Shown here: positions 36,427 to 48,242 of the stretch, piece after piece
Layout of the letters: every line of letters begins with the position of its first letter
Position numbering within the stretch: the first letter of the stretch is position 1
Assembly: GCA_024138015.1 (NCBI GenBank)
Contig: JAMXBB010000008.1
Span: 4,792,107 to 4,856,106, forward strand
Length of the DNA: 64,000 nt
Direction of reading: 5' to 3'
Origin: Lumnitzera littorea
Taxonomy: Eukaryota > Streptophyta > Magnoliopsida > Myrtales > Combretaceae
The notes under the pieces: generated by a model
What the model was told of the DNA's origin: nothing
What the model saw: only the letters and a program-made list of their open reading frames with translations
Database searches by the model: none
Program-made: the position numbers and the translations under genes

Positions 36427-39400
36427 TCAAGACGTGGAGCAAGGAGGCATGTAAGAAGGTGGTGGACGTATGCTTGTATCTGTGGTTGTTCCATTTCTCA
36501 CTACTATGACGGTGTCCATACCCCAACTCGCGTGCCTTTCCAAATGACAATGCATAAACCATACCCCTGTATACATGAATAACATATAAATTGAGAAGAT
36601 TCAATATGAAATCATCAATATGACAATAATGACATTTATTATTAAGTAAACGAGCATAATTTCAAATAAAAGAGAATCTCTTATTTAAATAATCTAATTT
36701 ATTCGATCACTCAATGTATATGATCCATCACTTTTTTTATGTTATTATCAATATCGAATAAAATAACAAATATAACCATCAATAGGGTTTTCCAATAGAC
36801 ATTAGAGAAGTATTACCCTTACCCCAAAGTTTCAATATAGATATTAAATTATTGTTCATAGATCCTAGACTATAATTAATAGAAATAGGGCTAAATTGAC
36901 AATTTAAAAGCTATGATAACAAAGGTTGATGTTGAAGCTTTTTCCAAAGGAAAAAGGATTATTCATTCCAAGGTGTCAAATCAATTATGGAATCTGATTA
37001 GTAAAAATTAATTGTTATTATTATCATGCATGCACTATACAAAAAAAAGTGCATTATCACGAGTATAAGCACATTATAAATTATATATATTAGTGATTAT
37101 ATCCAAGTAAAATTATTCCAAATATCATTTCAACCATAAAAGTAGAAGAGGAAGAAACGAAAAGAAAAGGTGTACCTGGGTTATCAGCAATGAATCTAAT
37201 GGTTAACCAGCCATTTTTAGGAACACCAACTGTGTTGACTAGAGGGGGATCAACCAGATTATAAGACTCTGGATCCGTTGTGTTGTCGAAATTGCCAAAA
37301 CCCATGCCGACGACATAGAAACTATAGCCATGGAGATGCATAGGATGATTCTCGGCAGCTCCGACATTCGTCCCCTGGAATATTATCTCAACCGATTCAT
37401 TGTAATCTATCATCTTCACCCTCGTGTCCACAAGTGGGTAAATCGTGTTGTTTCCCACATCTCCTGTGAAGTTGAACCAATATGGAGGAATCCTTGGAAA
37501 GTCTGGTGTATAAACGCCACTTATCCTACAGATAAGATATTTGTTTTGAGGATGATTAATTAATCAATCAATCAATCAAATAACTTCACTTGTAAAAAAA
37601 AAAAACAAAGCAATGATTGCAAATATAAACTCAAAAAACTATCTGTCAGGTGCGGATTAGACTGCTTCGGTATAACTTTTAAAAAACATTCGTTGAAAGC
37701 CCAAACCGTCGGTAAAGCTTCAAATCAAATCATCACAAATAGGGATTTAGTGACGGTTTACAGGCTTTGCTTGTTTTTTTTTTTTTAAAGTTATAACAGA
37801 AGGTCCACCACATGCTTGGAGAGTAAATTTGCCATGAAAATAAAGTCATTGGTAGGAAGCATACTGATAATAGTATGCTTGCAATATATCAACAACCGGC
37901 GTGTCAAAACTGATGTTATTCAAGCTCGCAGCCGCCCGATTTCCGTTTGGGCCACTGCAAGTAGCATTCTCTTCACAAGGGATCTGATTAACCGACACCG
38001 CAATGTACAACCGTTTCGTGACATTCGTAGGGACATTGCTAGGATGTTCATCGCTATTCAAGCTTCTGAGTTTCGTCACGAAGTCTGTAGCGGAATCCGT
38101 GTCGTTTATCTCCGGAAGGCTCGGTAATTCCATTGTTGTTGGCGCAGTGTAATTGCCACTGTACTGGACAATCCCCGTGGTGGTGGTCTCATCGGAGGGA
38201 GCATCGGTGTCGGCATATGGACTTGCGGCCATGTAGTAGTAACTAGATGTCTGGTTTGCTGTCAATAGCACATCCATGGTTTGTCCTGGACCGATCATTA
38301 TGTAATCCACTGTGACCGGTTTTAGGTATGCACCGTCGGTTCCGACCACTGTAATGGTATGGTTGGCTATTCCAAAGAACATTTCTTCGTTCATCCCGGC
38401 ATGGACTATCCTAAGCAGGTATGTCTTCCCATAATCCACCAACAACTTGTATATGGAGTCTGTGAAATGTGAAAAACCAAAGCATTCATTTTCATAGAGC
38501 CCAACCAAATAGATATTTGAGTTTTTCCATCCAACTTTCTTTATCCCTATTTTATAGATAGGTTCACGGTTTTAAAATTTTTAAAATCTATTTTTACGGT
38601 ATAGAGCACAAAATATCACCTTTTACATCTTAAAACGTCTAAGTATTAGACATTCTACTATTAAATATTGAATTTTTGTTATTTATTTATTTTAATTGAC
38701 TAATTTTCGACTAACGACTGTCAAAATCATCAATTTTGGATATAAGCCCAAATAAAGTAAAGTACTCAAACTGTCTATTTTTTCTTTTTTTTTTTACAAG
38801 TGAATACAATGTAATACATCCATATTATACTCAAACCAATTAAAAATTCACATGCTCTATAGGATATTAGTAATCTATCGATTCTTATGCTCAAATTTTA
38901 GGAAAAGTTTAAAATGTTATAAACAAGTCTATGATTTGATTTGAAATTTAGGATGGTTTTGAATGTAATACAAGATAAGGTCTCCTGCAATACCGAACAT
39001 ACACACTACCATATGTGTAATTTGTATAATGTTTGTTATTGGGATTGTAAGGGTAATTACCGGTAGAACAATTGAACGAATCAACATATTGATCGCCAAC
39101 AAAGCCGTTGATTGTATAAGCGTCTGATAAATTGGGATCTGCCCCTGTCGCCATGGCGTCGTCAATTATTTCCATCACGTCTCCGGTATACCATTCACCT
39201 GCAGGGTTTAGTCCAACACCAATGCGTAAATTAAGATGTTAAGTCTTCCTGCAACGGTTTAATTTGGGCTTGATGAATCACTAAGATTGATAATCCAATG
39301 ATTAGAAAAAAAAAAAAAAAAAGGTGTTAAAAGGCAAATAAAATTTAGGATAAATTGTAAACTGTTCAAGGCCAACATTTTTGGAATATTTAAAATTTTA

Positions 39401-41049
39401 AATGCTCGAAGATGAAATGGGTTAAATATATATAAATCAAGTACAAAGGTCGTATATTTATGGCCCGTAATACATTGCTTCCATTAGAAGATTGCTTTTT
39501 TTGTAAGAAAGAATTACAGTTATTATTTATTTTTTAAAACTTATACTTCGAATACGGTCTGTCTGACTACTTTACTTCTGTATTTTTATTTTCCAACAAT
39601 TATTCATTTTCCTGTATAAATAATATTAAGGATTTCATTAATAGGTGTTCTAAACTCTAATTAATAAGTCCGAAAAGGAAAAAAAAAAAAATCAATATCG
39701 ACCCGTTTCGTAAATTTATGAATAACATATAAATTGTGAAAAAGTAGAAATTATAATTTATTAGTACTATAAAATAACTTTTATTTATCTTGTCAAAACT
39801 TGTCGCACCCTGTTTCCGTTTCCTTTGGAGTTCAATTTCCACGACAGATTTCCACCGTTTCCGTTTTCCGTTTCTTCAACCCAACAACAACAAAAATCCA
39901 AAGTAATAGCAGTTTCCATAAATATGAATAAATATATTAGTTGTCCTGTTAAATAAGAAATAATTTCATAAAATAGACAACCAACATTAAAAAAAATTAA
40001 AAAAAAAAAAGGTGTAAAAAATCATATCCACTAATTCAGCCAAAGGAATAAGCAAAATTAAAATATTGAATTACCTAACACGATGGTTTCCTCCGCGTCT
40101 GGAGTTGAATAAGGATATGTAGTTCCATTAACTGGATGAATAATGATAGCTCCATGAACAGTCGCCCGAGACCAATCACTATGAGCGTGCCACCACAGAG
40201 TTCCTTCTTCGTCCGAGAATATGAGTTCCTGTGTAAAGCTGGTTCCTGCGGGAATAGGGCACTGTGTAATATTTTCCGGACCATCTGACCACGGATTCCT
40301 CGGCTGCTTCACACCATGCCTTCACAAAACCAAAAATTCGTAAGCTAGTGATTAACGATTTCCAGCACTATCCTTTACAGAACATAGCACGAAATAAATA
40401 CTACACAGAGACAGAGAGGGTGGTTGTACCAATGGATGGTTACACCGTAAGTTCCATTGTTGTGCACCGTGACGTAGACTGTGTCACCTTTGTAAACTTC
40501 AAGAGCGGGACCAGGAAAACTGTCATTCACAGTCAACATGCTCTTTGTTTGACATAGTCTCGTGAAATTAGTTTCCTTAAGCTGCCATAATTAAAACAAA
40601 AACAAAAATGGAAATACATTAGAAATCGTCCCATATTGATGAACCTAATGATGGTGATATGCTTTTATATCCATCAATGTGCATATCTGTTTAAAAATGA
40701 AAAAGCATTTTATCAACAAATGATTTCAGAAAACTCTAAAAAGGGAAACATTAACATTTTATCATTTTAACCACGGTTACACACTTTATATAAGGGTCAA
40801 TATATAAAAATGCAAAAAATACTTCTTTTCTTTTTTTTTTTTCGTTTTCGGTAGATCTCGAAACACTTCTAACATTTCTGGTGAAATGATTTCAGCATCC
40901 ACGGGGGCACCACAGGCAGCTAAGTGGAAGGTGAAAAAAAATTCTAAAGTGCTTACTACATAGTCATAGTAGTGGACCGCGGCGTCAGCCATGAAAACAA
41001 GAAAAGCTCCAGCAAGAGCTAACAGCAAACATATGTTATTGAATCCCAT
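36427..41049 (-). CDS. LAC: Laccase, secreted multicopper oxidase (7 exons, 570 aa)
   Basis: Exons, 5' to 3': 41049-40957, 40581-40430, 40319-40075, 39198-39061, 38459-37865, 37525-37176, 36566-36427. All introns are GT-AG and the 1713-nt sum keeps one frame to TGA at 36429-36427. Residues 1-23 are a signal peptide (MGFNNICLLLALAGAFLVFM...). The three cupredoxin domains carry all copper ligands: HWHG (across exons 2/3), WWHAHSDW, HPMHLHGYSF and HCHLERHASWGM, with a Met at the axial position. Many N-glycosylation sequons fit apoplastic secretion. The enzyme oxidises phenolics with reduction of O2 to water; roles in lignin or flavonoid polymerisation are known for the family but not shown here. 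The WGM motif and the PPC-type tail recall the LAC14/15 group. Exon sizes 152 and 245 are typical for plant laccases. The 339-bp intron between exons 5 and 6 splits what I recall as one long exon in most family members, and it holds a MITE. The gene looks functional. Confidence 0.95.
37665..37801. mobile_element. MITE inside laccase intron 5
   Basis: Inverted arms: TTCGGTATAACTTTTAAAAA...AAAGCCCAAACCGTCGGTAAA at the left, and the complement of TTTAGTGACGGTTTACAGGCTTT...AAAGTTATAACAGAA at the right. Arms are about 55 bp with differences and a poly-T loop segment. It occupies 40 percent of the 339-bp intron. The right arm is also present, twice, in the laccase fragment at 17.8-18.0 kb. Confidence 0.72.
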
Positions 41050-41088
41050 TATGCGACTCTACGTACTCTGTCGCCTTTCAGAATGATG

Positions 41089-41110
41089 GTGTGTGTGTGT
41101 GTGTGTGTGT
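41089..41110. repeat. (GT)11 microsatellite in laccase 5' leader
   Basis: Uninterrupted GT run; on the gene strand it is (AC)11 between the TATA box and the start codon, so it probably lies in the transcribed leader. Confidence 0.9.
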
Positions 41111-41158
41111 TTAGTGTAGCTAAGCTATGGATGCTCTGTCAACTAAATGGATCCTCTG

Positions 41159-41167
41159 TATTTATAG
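41159..41167 (-). promoter_or_regulatory. Laccase TATA box
   Basis: On the minus strand the sequence CCTATAAATACAG contains CTATAAATA, about 110 bp upstream of the laccase ATG. This leaves room for a start site near 41130 and a leader of about 80 nt. Confidence 0.75.
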
Positions 41168-41208
41168 GTACATTCTCTCTTGATTTCACTCTAAACAAGA
41201 CAACCAAG

Positions 41209-41346
41209 TCATTTTGAACGCGTGTGAAAAATGATTATGTTAATCAGAACATTGTCCAAGAAAGCGTGACAGAATAAAAAAAAAAAGCAAAGGATCTTAG
41301 ACCCACAACGCCATCATTTTGAACGTGTGTGAAAAATGATCATGTT
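41209..41346 (-). promoter_or_regulatory. Direct repeat in laccase promoter
   Basis: A 33-bp block (TCATTTTGAACG then (C/T)GTGTGAAAAATGAT then (T/C)ATGTT) occurs at 41209-41241 and again at 41314-41346, 105 bp apart, with two differences. It lies 40 and 145 bp upstream of the TATA box. Such a spacing fits duplicated regulatory sites; no factor can be assigned. Confidence 0.7.
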
Positions 41347-41349
41347 CAA

Positions 41350-43205
41350 CAGAATATGGCCTGACAAACCTCGGGCTGTTTCTTTATCATATATGCTCGT
41401 AGACCATAGTTAGAGCAATGAAATTTATTCCAACATGAGAATAATTGGCTGTTCATTTAATTTGAATTTTTTTATTCTCATGAGATTCATAATTAAATAT
41501 CCGATATAAATTGTGAAAAATTGTAACATTAATTTATAAAATTATAGTTGTGAATATTTAATTAACATAAATTTAAAATTTTTGGATTAAATGGTTGAAA
41601 CGAACTTATTAATATTTATTGGTTTAACTATTCATTATTTTTAACTTGAAATATTAAAAATGTTATTGAAATAAATCAGTAGATGAATGATTCAGGTCTG
41701 TTTTCGGTTTGTATACTTTTAGGGTGATCTATAAATAGAGATGGCCTAAATCGTATATTAAAAATGAAGGAAAGTTTAGATTTAATTGTAAGGTTTTGTG
41801 ACAAGAACAATACTTATTTAAGAGTGGAGATGGGAGATTATGGACTCCATAGTTAAGTGACCTATATAAATTATAGTAAATTGTGGTAAGTTATAGTACT
41901 ACTGTATAAGATGATAATTATGAACATCTTTTCAATATAAATTTAAAATTTTTGGGTTAAATGGTTAAAATTAGCTTATTAGTTTTTATTTTTTCCTTTT
42001 ATTTGTAATCCCTATATAAGAATTTTCTTCTATTACAATTCTTGGTTTCATTCTGCATTGCATCGGGAATTGTTTCTTCGTTAGTATCACCTACATTTTA
42101 TGTAAAAGATATGTTTGGTTTTGGATTTGATTGTCGTCTCAGATTATGCACTTAAATCCTGGTACATAGGTTTAAACATTTTTTATTGGGATAAACACCA
42201 TATAAGTATTTGGACCTTCTCCTTTTGACAGCTTGGCGTCCGAAGATTAGACGGGGCAAATTAGGTCTCAACTTTGAAAAATTATGTGGAAAAGTATCAC
42301 CGTTAGTGCGAGTAATGACGATCAGTAGAAAAAACTACGCTGGTAAAGTCTAAAGAAGGACCACAACGGTGGAAGTTACAAAATATGCAAAATGGCGTCT
42401 CTATCGTTCTTGAAACATATAAAATAATGCCCTATTGATAACATGCCAATTTTAATATTATATTTTATCATAATAAATACTAGGAGAGCACGTATGAGGG
42501 ATGTATTTTGTTCAAAATAAACTATCAATGCTATTTTATAATTATCGACATTAATTATAAAAATATACAAATGAATAATTATTAATAGGGTAACAAGAAT
42601 TAGAAGAAAAGAATGGTATCGCTAGAGAGTTCCAATTAAATTAAAGCATATAAATGTAAAGACATTCGCTGAACATCATGTCAATCTTTATACTATGGTT
42701 TTTGCATAGCTAGATAAATTAGAAAAATAAAATACTTAAAAGATGATAAAAAGAGTTATCCAATGTAGAAATTGCTAAAGAAAAGATTACTCAATCATGA
42801 AAGATGGTTAACATAATGATATCTTAAAATTGTAGCATGAACGCAAAAACACAATGTCTTATATATATATATATAACGGACTATACATTTGTATTATGTG
42901 TGTAAAAAATACAAAAAAAGCTTGGATTTGAAAATATAGAAGAATATTAATAATATATGTTAGTAAAATAAAAACTAAAATAAATTTCCCTAAAAAAAGG
43001 TCCTTACAAATGTTTACAAATATTAGCCAAATAAAAAGTTTAATGAATTTTCCAAATGATAGCAATATTAGATAATTAAAGTAATGGAAAAATAAAAGAA
43101 TAATAACTGTTGACAAAGCTCTTTAAATATAGGCCTCTCAGACTCGTCTAGATTTGACATGTTTTGTTGCTTGGTGCTTGTCACTGTAGGCTCATACCTG
43201 CTCAT
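41350..43205. other. AT-rich spacer upstream of laccase
   Basis: No gene supported. The phrase ATTAACATAAATTTAAAATTTTTGGATTAAATGGTTGAAA (about 41560-41600) recurs with changes near 41935-41970, a local duplication about 370 bp apart. Near 42190-42370 is a less AT-rich block (AGGTCTCAACTTTG..., ACGGTGGAAG) typical of a small non-autonomous element. Confidence 0.45.
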
Positions 43206-46125
43206 TGTAAATCCTAAAGCCAAGCCAAGTAACCATAGGTTTGAGTTTAAAACCCAAGGATTAGAGCGATCGGCTACAAGATCCGATCAAACCCAAATTA
43301 TAAACTATTTAGCGAAATACTAGTAAAAATGATCCTGTAAACTTAAATTTAAGAAAATAAGAAGTAAAATAGGAGACTATAAAATTTTCAAATTTTAAGC
43401 ATAATAATTGCTAATTACTGAAAAGGCGAAAAGTGTAATATAATAACTAATAAATTACTAGAGATAAATTATATGTATATTAAAAATTTTAGAATGACCA
43501 AAATAATATTTAGGAATGTTCACGTGTACTCCACATGTATTTACATGTAGATAAAAATACGCGTAATTATCTAAATTAGCCAAAAACTAAGCAAATAATT
43601 AAAGAAAAATACAAAATAATTATGAAAAAATCAGAAGAGGATAAGCTGCAACAAGATCAGGTCGTGGTCAGAAAGAAAAAAAATAACCAATAAGAATTGG
43701 ACAAACAAAAAAGCCAAAAATCAAGGAATTGGGGCAAAATCCCATTAAATTAATGCACATTAATTTCTACAATTGTCTATAAATAAGGAAAAAATTTTCA
43801 GAAGTCATTTGGTCAGTTTAGGATCTGAGAAAAATCAAAACACTGAAAAAAATCAAGAGAAAATCCAGAAAATAAAAAAAAAAAGAAAATTGTGCAGATT
43901 AGCCAAGTGAACTAAAACCACCACCCATCACCACCTGGGATCGAACCACCACCCATCACCACCTGGGATCGAACCACCACCACCACCCTACACTAGAACC
44001 ACTGTCTGGACCGGTCGACAACATTGGATCGGGTTTAGACGGCCAAAAAGCTTCGAACCGGTTAGTCATTTATTCACCCCGATTTTTGTATAATTTTGTA
44101 AAATTAGTTATTTTACCTAGAAAATTATGAAACTTGTTATTCTGAGGTTTTATTGTATGTATATTTAGGGAAAAATATTGATTTAGTTTAATTATGTCTG
44201 GAAATATAGGTTCCTTAACAAATTATTCAAAACAAAGCATGATTAAACCGGAAAATAAATAGGTTTAGGGATGTAGTTTGGAGCTCAAATTTTTTCTGTA
44301 TGATGCTCATATGATGTAGAACAGTGCTATAAAGCCATTTTTTTTAAATTAATTTTTGAAATTTTTAAGTTAATTTTTAGCCCTAAAATGATGGTAAAAT
44401 TGAGTGATTTAGGGTTAATTAGGTGATTAGGATGTTAATTACTGATTGGGATATTAATTATATGTTTAGGGAAGTTAATCTCTGCAGTGGAACCCTAATC
44501 CTAGCCTTTGGGTACTAAGTATGGTTAATTAGGGAAATTAGGTAAGTAATACAATAAATTAGTAATATGTGAAAATGTAAATTAATAAATCTAAAAAAAT
44601 AAGGTTATTTAGATAATATTATAATAGAAATCAGAAAAATAATAAATCTGAAATGACATGTAATTTTAAGTAAATATCTCAAAATGTAAGATTTTTACAC
44701 ATCGGGAATAAATCCGATACCTCAATTAGGATTAGCGTGTACCGAATAGTTTAGAATACTAAAATTACGACCCAATAGGATATTTGAATATCCGAGCTTA
44801 ATGTGATTAATGTCATATTGGGATTCGAACCTAATTAAGACTTAGGAATTAAAACTAGAATCTAGTTTAGGAGCCGAACCCCGAAATAGAGTACAACGAA
44901 TCATTAATACGTTATAGGTATACATGAGGAAAATGAGTTACATTATGAATTAGAATAAGAATCCATAAAATATAAGTACTAAAAGGACCTATTTGTATTA
45001 TAGGACACCTAGAAACAAATCAGCTCGCGATTAAAGGATCGAGTGATCGAGCAAATTCAAGTAAGTTGGGTTATTGCTTATTGTAATAGAGTACTAGTTT
45101 TGTAGTGCTCGGAGACTTAGGCTTGTATATGCTTGTGATTGTAAGTAGTTTGCGCATGTGTTTGATGTATCTGAATTTGTGCTGTGAATGATTTTGTGAC
45201 TAATTTAATTGGTATGAACTTGTTTGAACACTTTAACTGGAATTTAATCTTAGTCGACTCTAATAACCGAAAACGTCATGCATTGCAACCCGTTAGGAGA
45301 TCATAGGACTCTCCAACCAAATACCGATCCCTTCGAAAGGGATAGCGCAGGATTGCAAAATGGTCCCTTCTTCATCCTCAGTCGAACTAAGTGACAGGAG
45401 AGGAGGTCGCAGCGGGGGTGAAGTCAATGGTTCGAAGGCAGTCGCGGGAGGAGCGAGGTCTCCATTGCACAAGCTTGGGTTTGGTTGTGAGCTGCTGCAT
45501 AACATGGAACTCCTCAACCCGGATTGGAGCGGGTGAAATTTCTCTGATTTCACAACGGACCGGACTACGTTGTGCAATGACACTTGATTTTTGCATTGCA
45601 TGAAAATAATTGTTTGATAACCCTGTTTGTGCTTGTATGCATTCATGAGTCTCCAATTCAACTTACTGAGCTATAGTTGTTCATACCCTTATAGATCCTT
45701 TTGCAGGTTCTGATTTGTGAACACTTCAAGAACTATGCCGCCCTACAATTACCCAGAGGTTAGTCCGCTTGAAGCCAGGGGTATGAGGATTAAGTTACTT
45801 AATATAATGTGTGACTAGAGTGACCATGTAGTTAAGTGTTAAAGACTAATAGTTATTCTATAAATTAGTAAACTTTGGTGATTATGTAAAACTTCCTGGG
45901 AAACTCTGTGGAGACTTATATATATATAATTATAAATGTTTATTAGAAATTATGATATTTATCATGATTGTAGTATAATTATTAATCGAACTGTTTACTT
46001 CAAAGCGAGGAGTCGTCGATGCCTTGTGTAGATTATGTCTATGGTAGGCACTGTGAGGCTAGTTACTATCATAGAATGGTTTACACGGCGGGACTGTTGC
46101 GACTCTGCGACTTCGGGGTGTAACA
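43206..46125 (+). repeat. Solo-LTR family copy C (2.92 kb, TSD CTCAT)
   Basis: Starts TGTAAATCCTAAAGCC and ends TTCGGGGTGTAACA, with perfect CTCAT duplications at 43201-43205 and 46126-46130. It has a TATA box CTATAAATA at 43777-43785, a CCACC-rich run with a 28-bp tandem duplication (43917-43972), a donor AAGTAAGT (GT at 45061-45062), a branch-like CTTACTGAGC before an acceptor TTTTGCAG (AG at 45705-45706), and ATG at 45735 followed after 24 nt by GTTAGT. This is the best preserved copy in the plus orientation. Confidence 0.92.
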
Positions 46126-46130
46126 CTCAT

Positions 46131-46919
46131 ACCCTAGGCTTAGATTGATTAAGTCTAAGAAGTTTTGCAACGGTTAGAATATACAAGATAATGATAAAAT
46201 ATCGAATCAACAGCTACGGTTGGAATAAGTGAGATATGTCGGACATAACAATCCCATTCTTCTATACTTGCGAGAGAAGATCTCTTCTCATTAACTGACC
46301 TCCAATTGCTAGCGTTACTCTACTATAATTGCTAGTCCACTACCTAGCGGTAAATCTTTCTATACTCTGCACGCCAAATTTGCTTATTATTCTAAAATAC
46401 TTTCTATTCACTACTAATTTAAGTATCGAACTAAATATGCTAGACAATTCTCCAGCGTTCCCTCATAGTGTATTATTTTTACAGGCCTTTTACTTATAGA
46501 ACCCAATCACTACTGGCAAATACTTAGAAATAATAGTAACTATAAAAATAAGTGTGATAGAAAATGATAACTATATAATTGGACATACCATGTGAATATA
46601 TTAAATGATTAAAATTAATAAGATATTATATTGATAGTTGTAGGTAATTAAAAAGAGACTTTCTTTTAATGTAATAAATAAATAAATATATATATATATA
46701 TATACATGATGAAATTGTGATGTTAATAAATCTATATTCTAACCTTTACTAGGATGCAAAGGCTCAAAGAAAGAACAAAATATATGTTATATATGTCTTT
46801 CCTTTATCAAAATTAAGATAATTCATTAAATGACTATTGTTTATATTACATGGAATGAAAAAAAGAAATATAATTATGTAACTTCTACATGGGAAAGTAA
46901 TAATTGATGGTGCACTAAC
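46131..46919. other. Spacer between LTR C and gag fragment
   Basis: AT-rich; a (TA)n run at about 46687-46704. No gene recognised. Confidence 0.5.
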
Positions 46920-47530
46920 GATGCTTGTGAAGACGTCCAGCCCCATCTTCATGTCAATGGTAAAGAAGGAGCTATAAATTTTGAAGAGTTTTGAGAGGGT
47001 CTCCAAGTTCATTCGCATAGAGGATACTACTAAAGCACGTCAAGAATCTAACCAAGGGAGGTCAAATAAGAAACAGGATAAGGACCGAAGCTTGATCAAA
47101 GATTGGCTTAACCTAGATACAAGAGGGGCTCATTCCTTGAAGGGGATAGTAGAAAAGCATTATCCCCTCCTACCAAGACCATACCTCATTCAACTGACCT
47201 CTAGGTAAAATCCTCCTGAAGATGAAAAAGAAAAAAAAAAAAAGGGATTTTATCCTAGCTGGACAAAATGAAGGGCAAGCCCTCTAAGAGGAATCATAAT
47301 AAGTATTGTGACTTTCATCTAGATTGAGGTAGTATACCAATGAGTGCCATAAACTCAAAAATGCCATTAAGGATGCCATTTAAGGTAGATACCTCAAGGA
47401 ATACATCTAGCACTAGCTTAATGATGCAGAGAAGCTTGTAAAGCAGTTATACATTGAGCAACATTAGTGAATTGTGACCTCAAGCACCAACAATAATAGG
47501 ACCTCCTATGGGGTCATTAATTAAAGTTAT
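46920..47530 (+). pseudogene. Ty3/gypsy gag fragment, Tat/Athila-like
   Basis: The frame from 46981 gives FERVSKFIRIEDTTKARQES, like the gag segment before the charged linker (RAEKYINAEEA..AK) of plant Tat-clade elements. After stops and a frameshift, 47290-47410 reads NKYCDFHLD, then EC-HKLK-AI-D and RYLKEYI in split frames, resembling the family's zinc-knuckle region (YCRFHRDHGH...C..LK..IE.LI..G.L). A proline/glycine stretch GPPMG near 47500 fits the following linker. There are frameshifts and an internal stop, and no pol. Not related to the chromovirus pieces elsewhere. Confidence 0.65.
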
Positions 47531-48242
47531 AGCTCCTTATTTTGTAAAAAGCAATTGATAAAGAATTCAATTTTTCAATGCTCTTCTCTTCTTCTTAGTT
47601 GAGAACTAATGCACAAATTGTGTTTACATCACTACATGTTGAGCTCTAGCTTGCTCCAATGCAAATAAACTCCAATCCAACTAGTCTATGTCTCTTCCAA
47701 GGCAAACAGACACCTAACATTTCTAGGTCCTAGCCTCTACCGAAGCCAATAGATGCACGATTTCCCAGTCCAACCATGATCAAATAGGATAATCTAGAAT
47801 CTTTAGGCTACTAATTGGGATGAACTGCACTCCAGTCTTAAATTCAACGTACCCCCAATGCGGACTTGAAGCTCCTTAGTTGTTTTCGTCAAATTGAGAT
47901 ACCATTGTTACAGACTAAGGCTTGAAATCTAAGGTACTTTCAATAGGCTTTGAAAATGACCACATTCATAAAAGAGTTGAACTATGATTTGCTTTGGTTA
48001 AATTGGAACTTTCCTGATTACTTTAGATATTATCATCGACCAAACCTTAGGTTTGAAAATTAAAGGTACTCCTAAGAGATCTTAACATTCCTTGGTCTCT
48101 ATGAAATCTCAATCCCACTACAATTTGCTTTGGTCATTGAGCTTTTTGAAAGCATCGGGGGTTGTAACTACAAATACAGGTAACAAAGCCATACATATAA
48201 GGCAAATGAATGAAATCACCAAATACAAAAGCTTTGAACAAG
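47531..48242. other. Non-coding, probable continuation of retroelement debris
   Basis: No gene supported. The sequence TAAGGCTTGAAATCTAAGGTACTTTC (about 47915) is echoed by TTAGGTTTGAAAATTAAAGGTACTCC (about 48045), a short degenerate direct repeat. Confidence 0.4.

Noticed and set aside
42859..43116. 85-codon hydrophobic frame on the minus strand
   Set aside because: Phe/Ile/Leu-rich composition is what AT-rich DNA gives by chance; no homologous motif, promoter or neighbour supports it.
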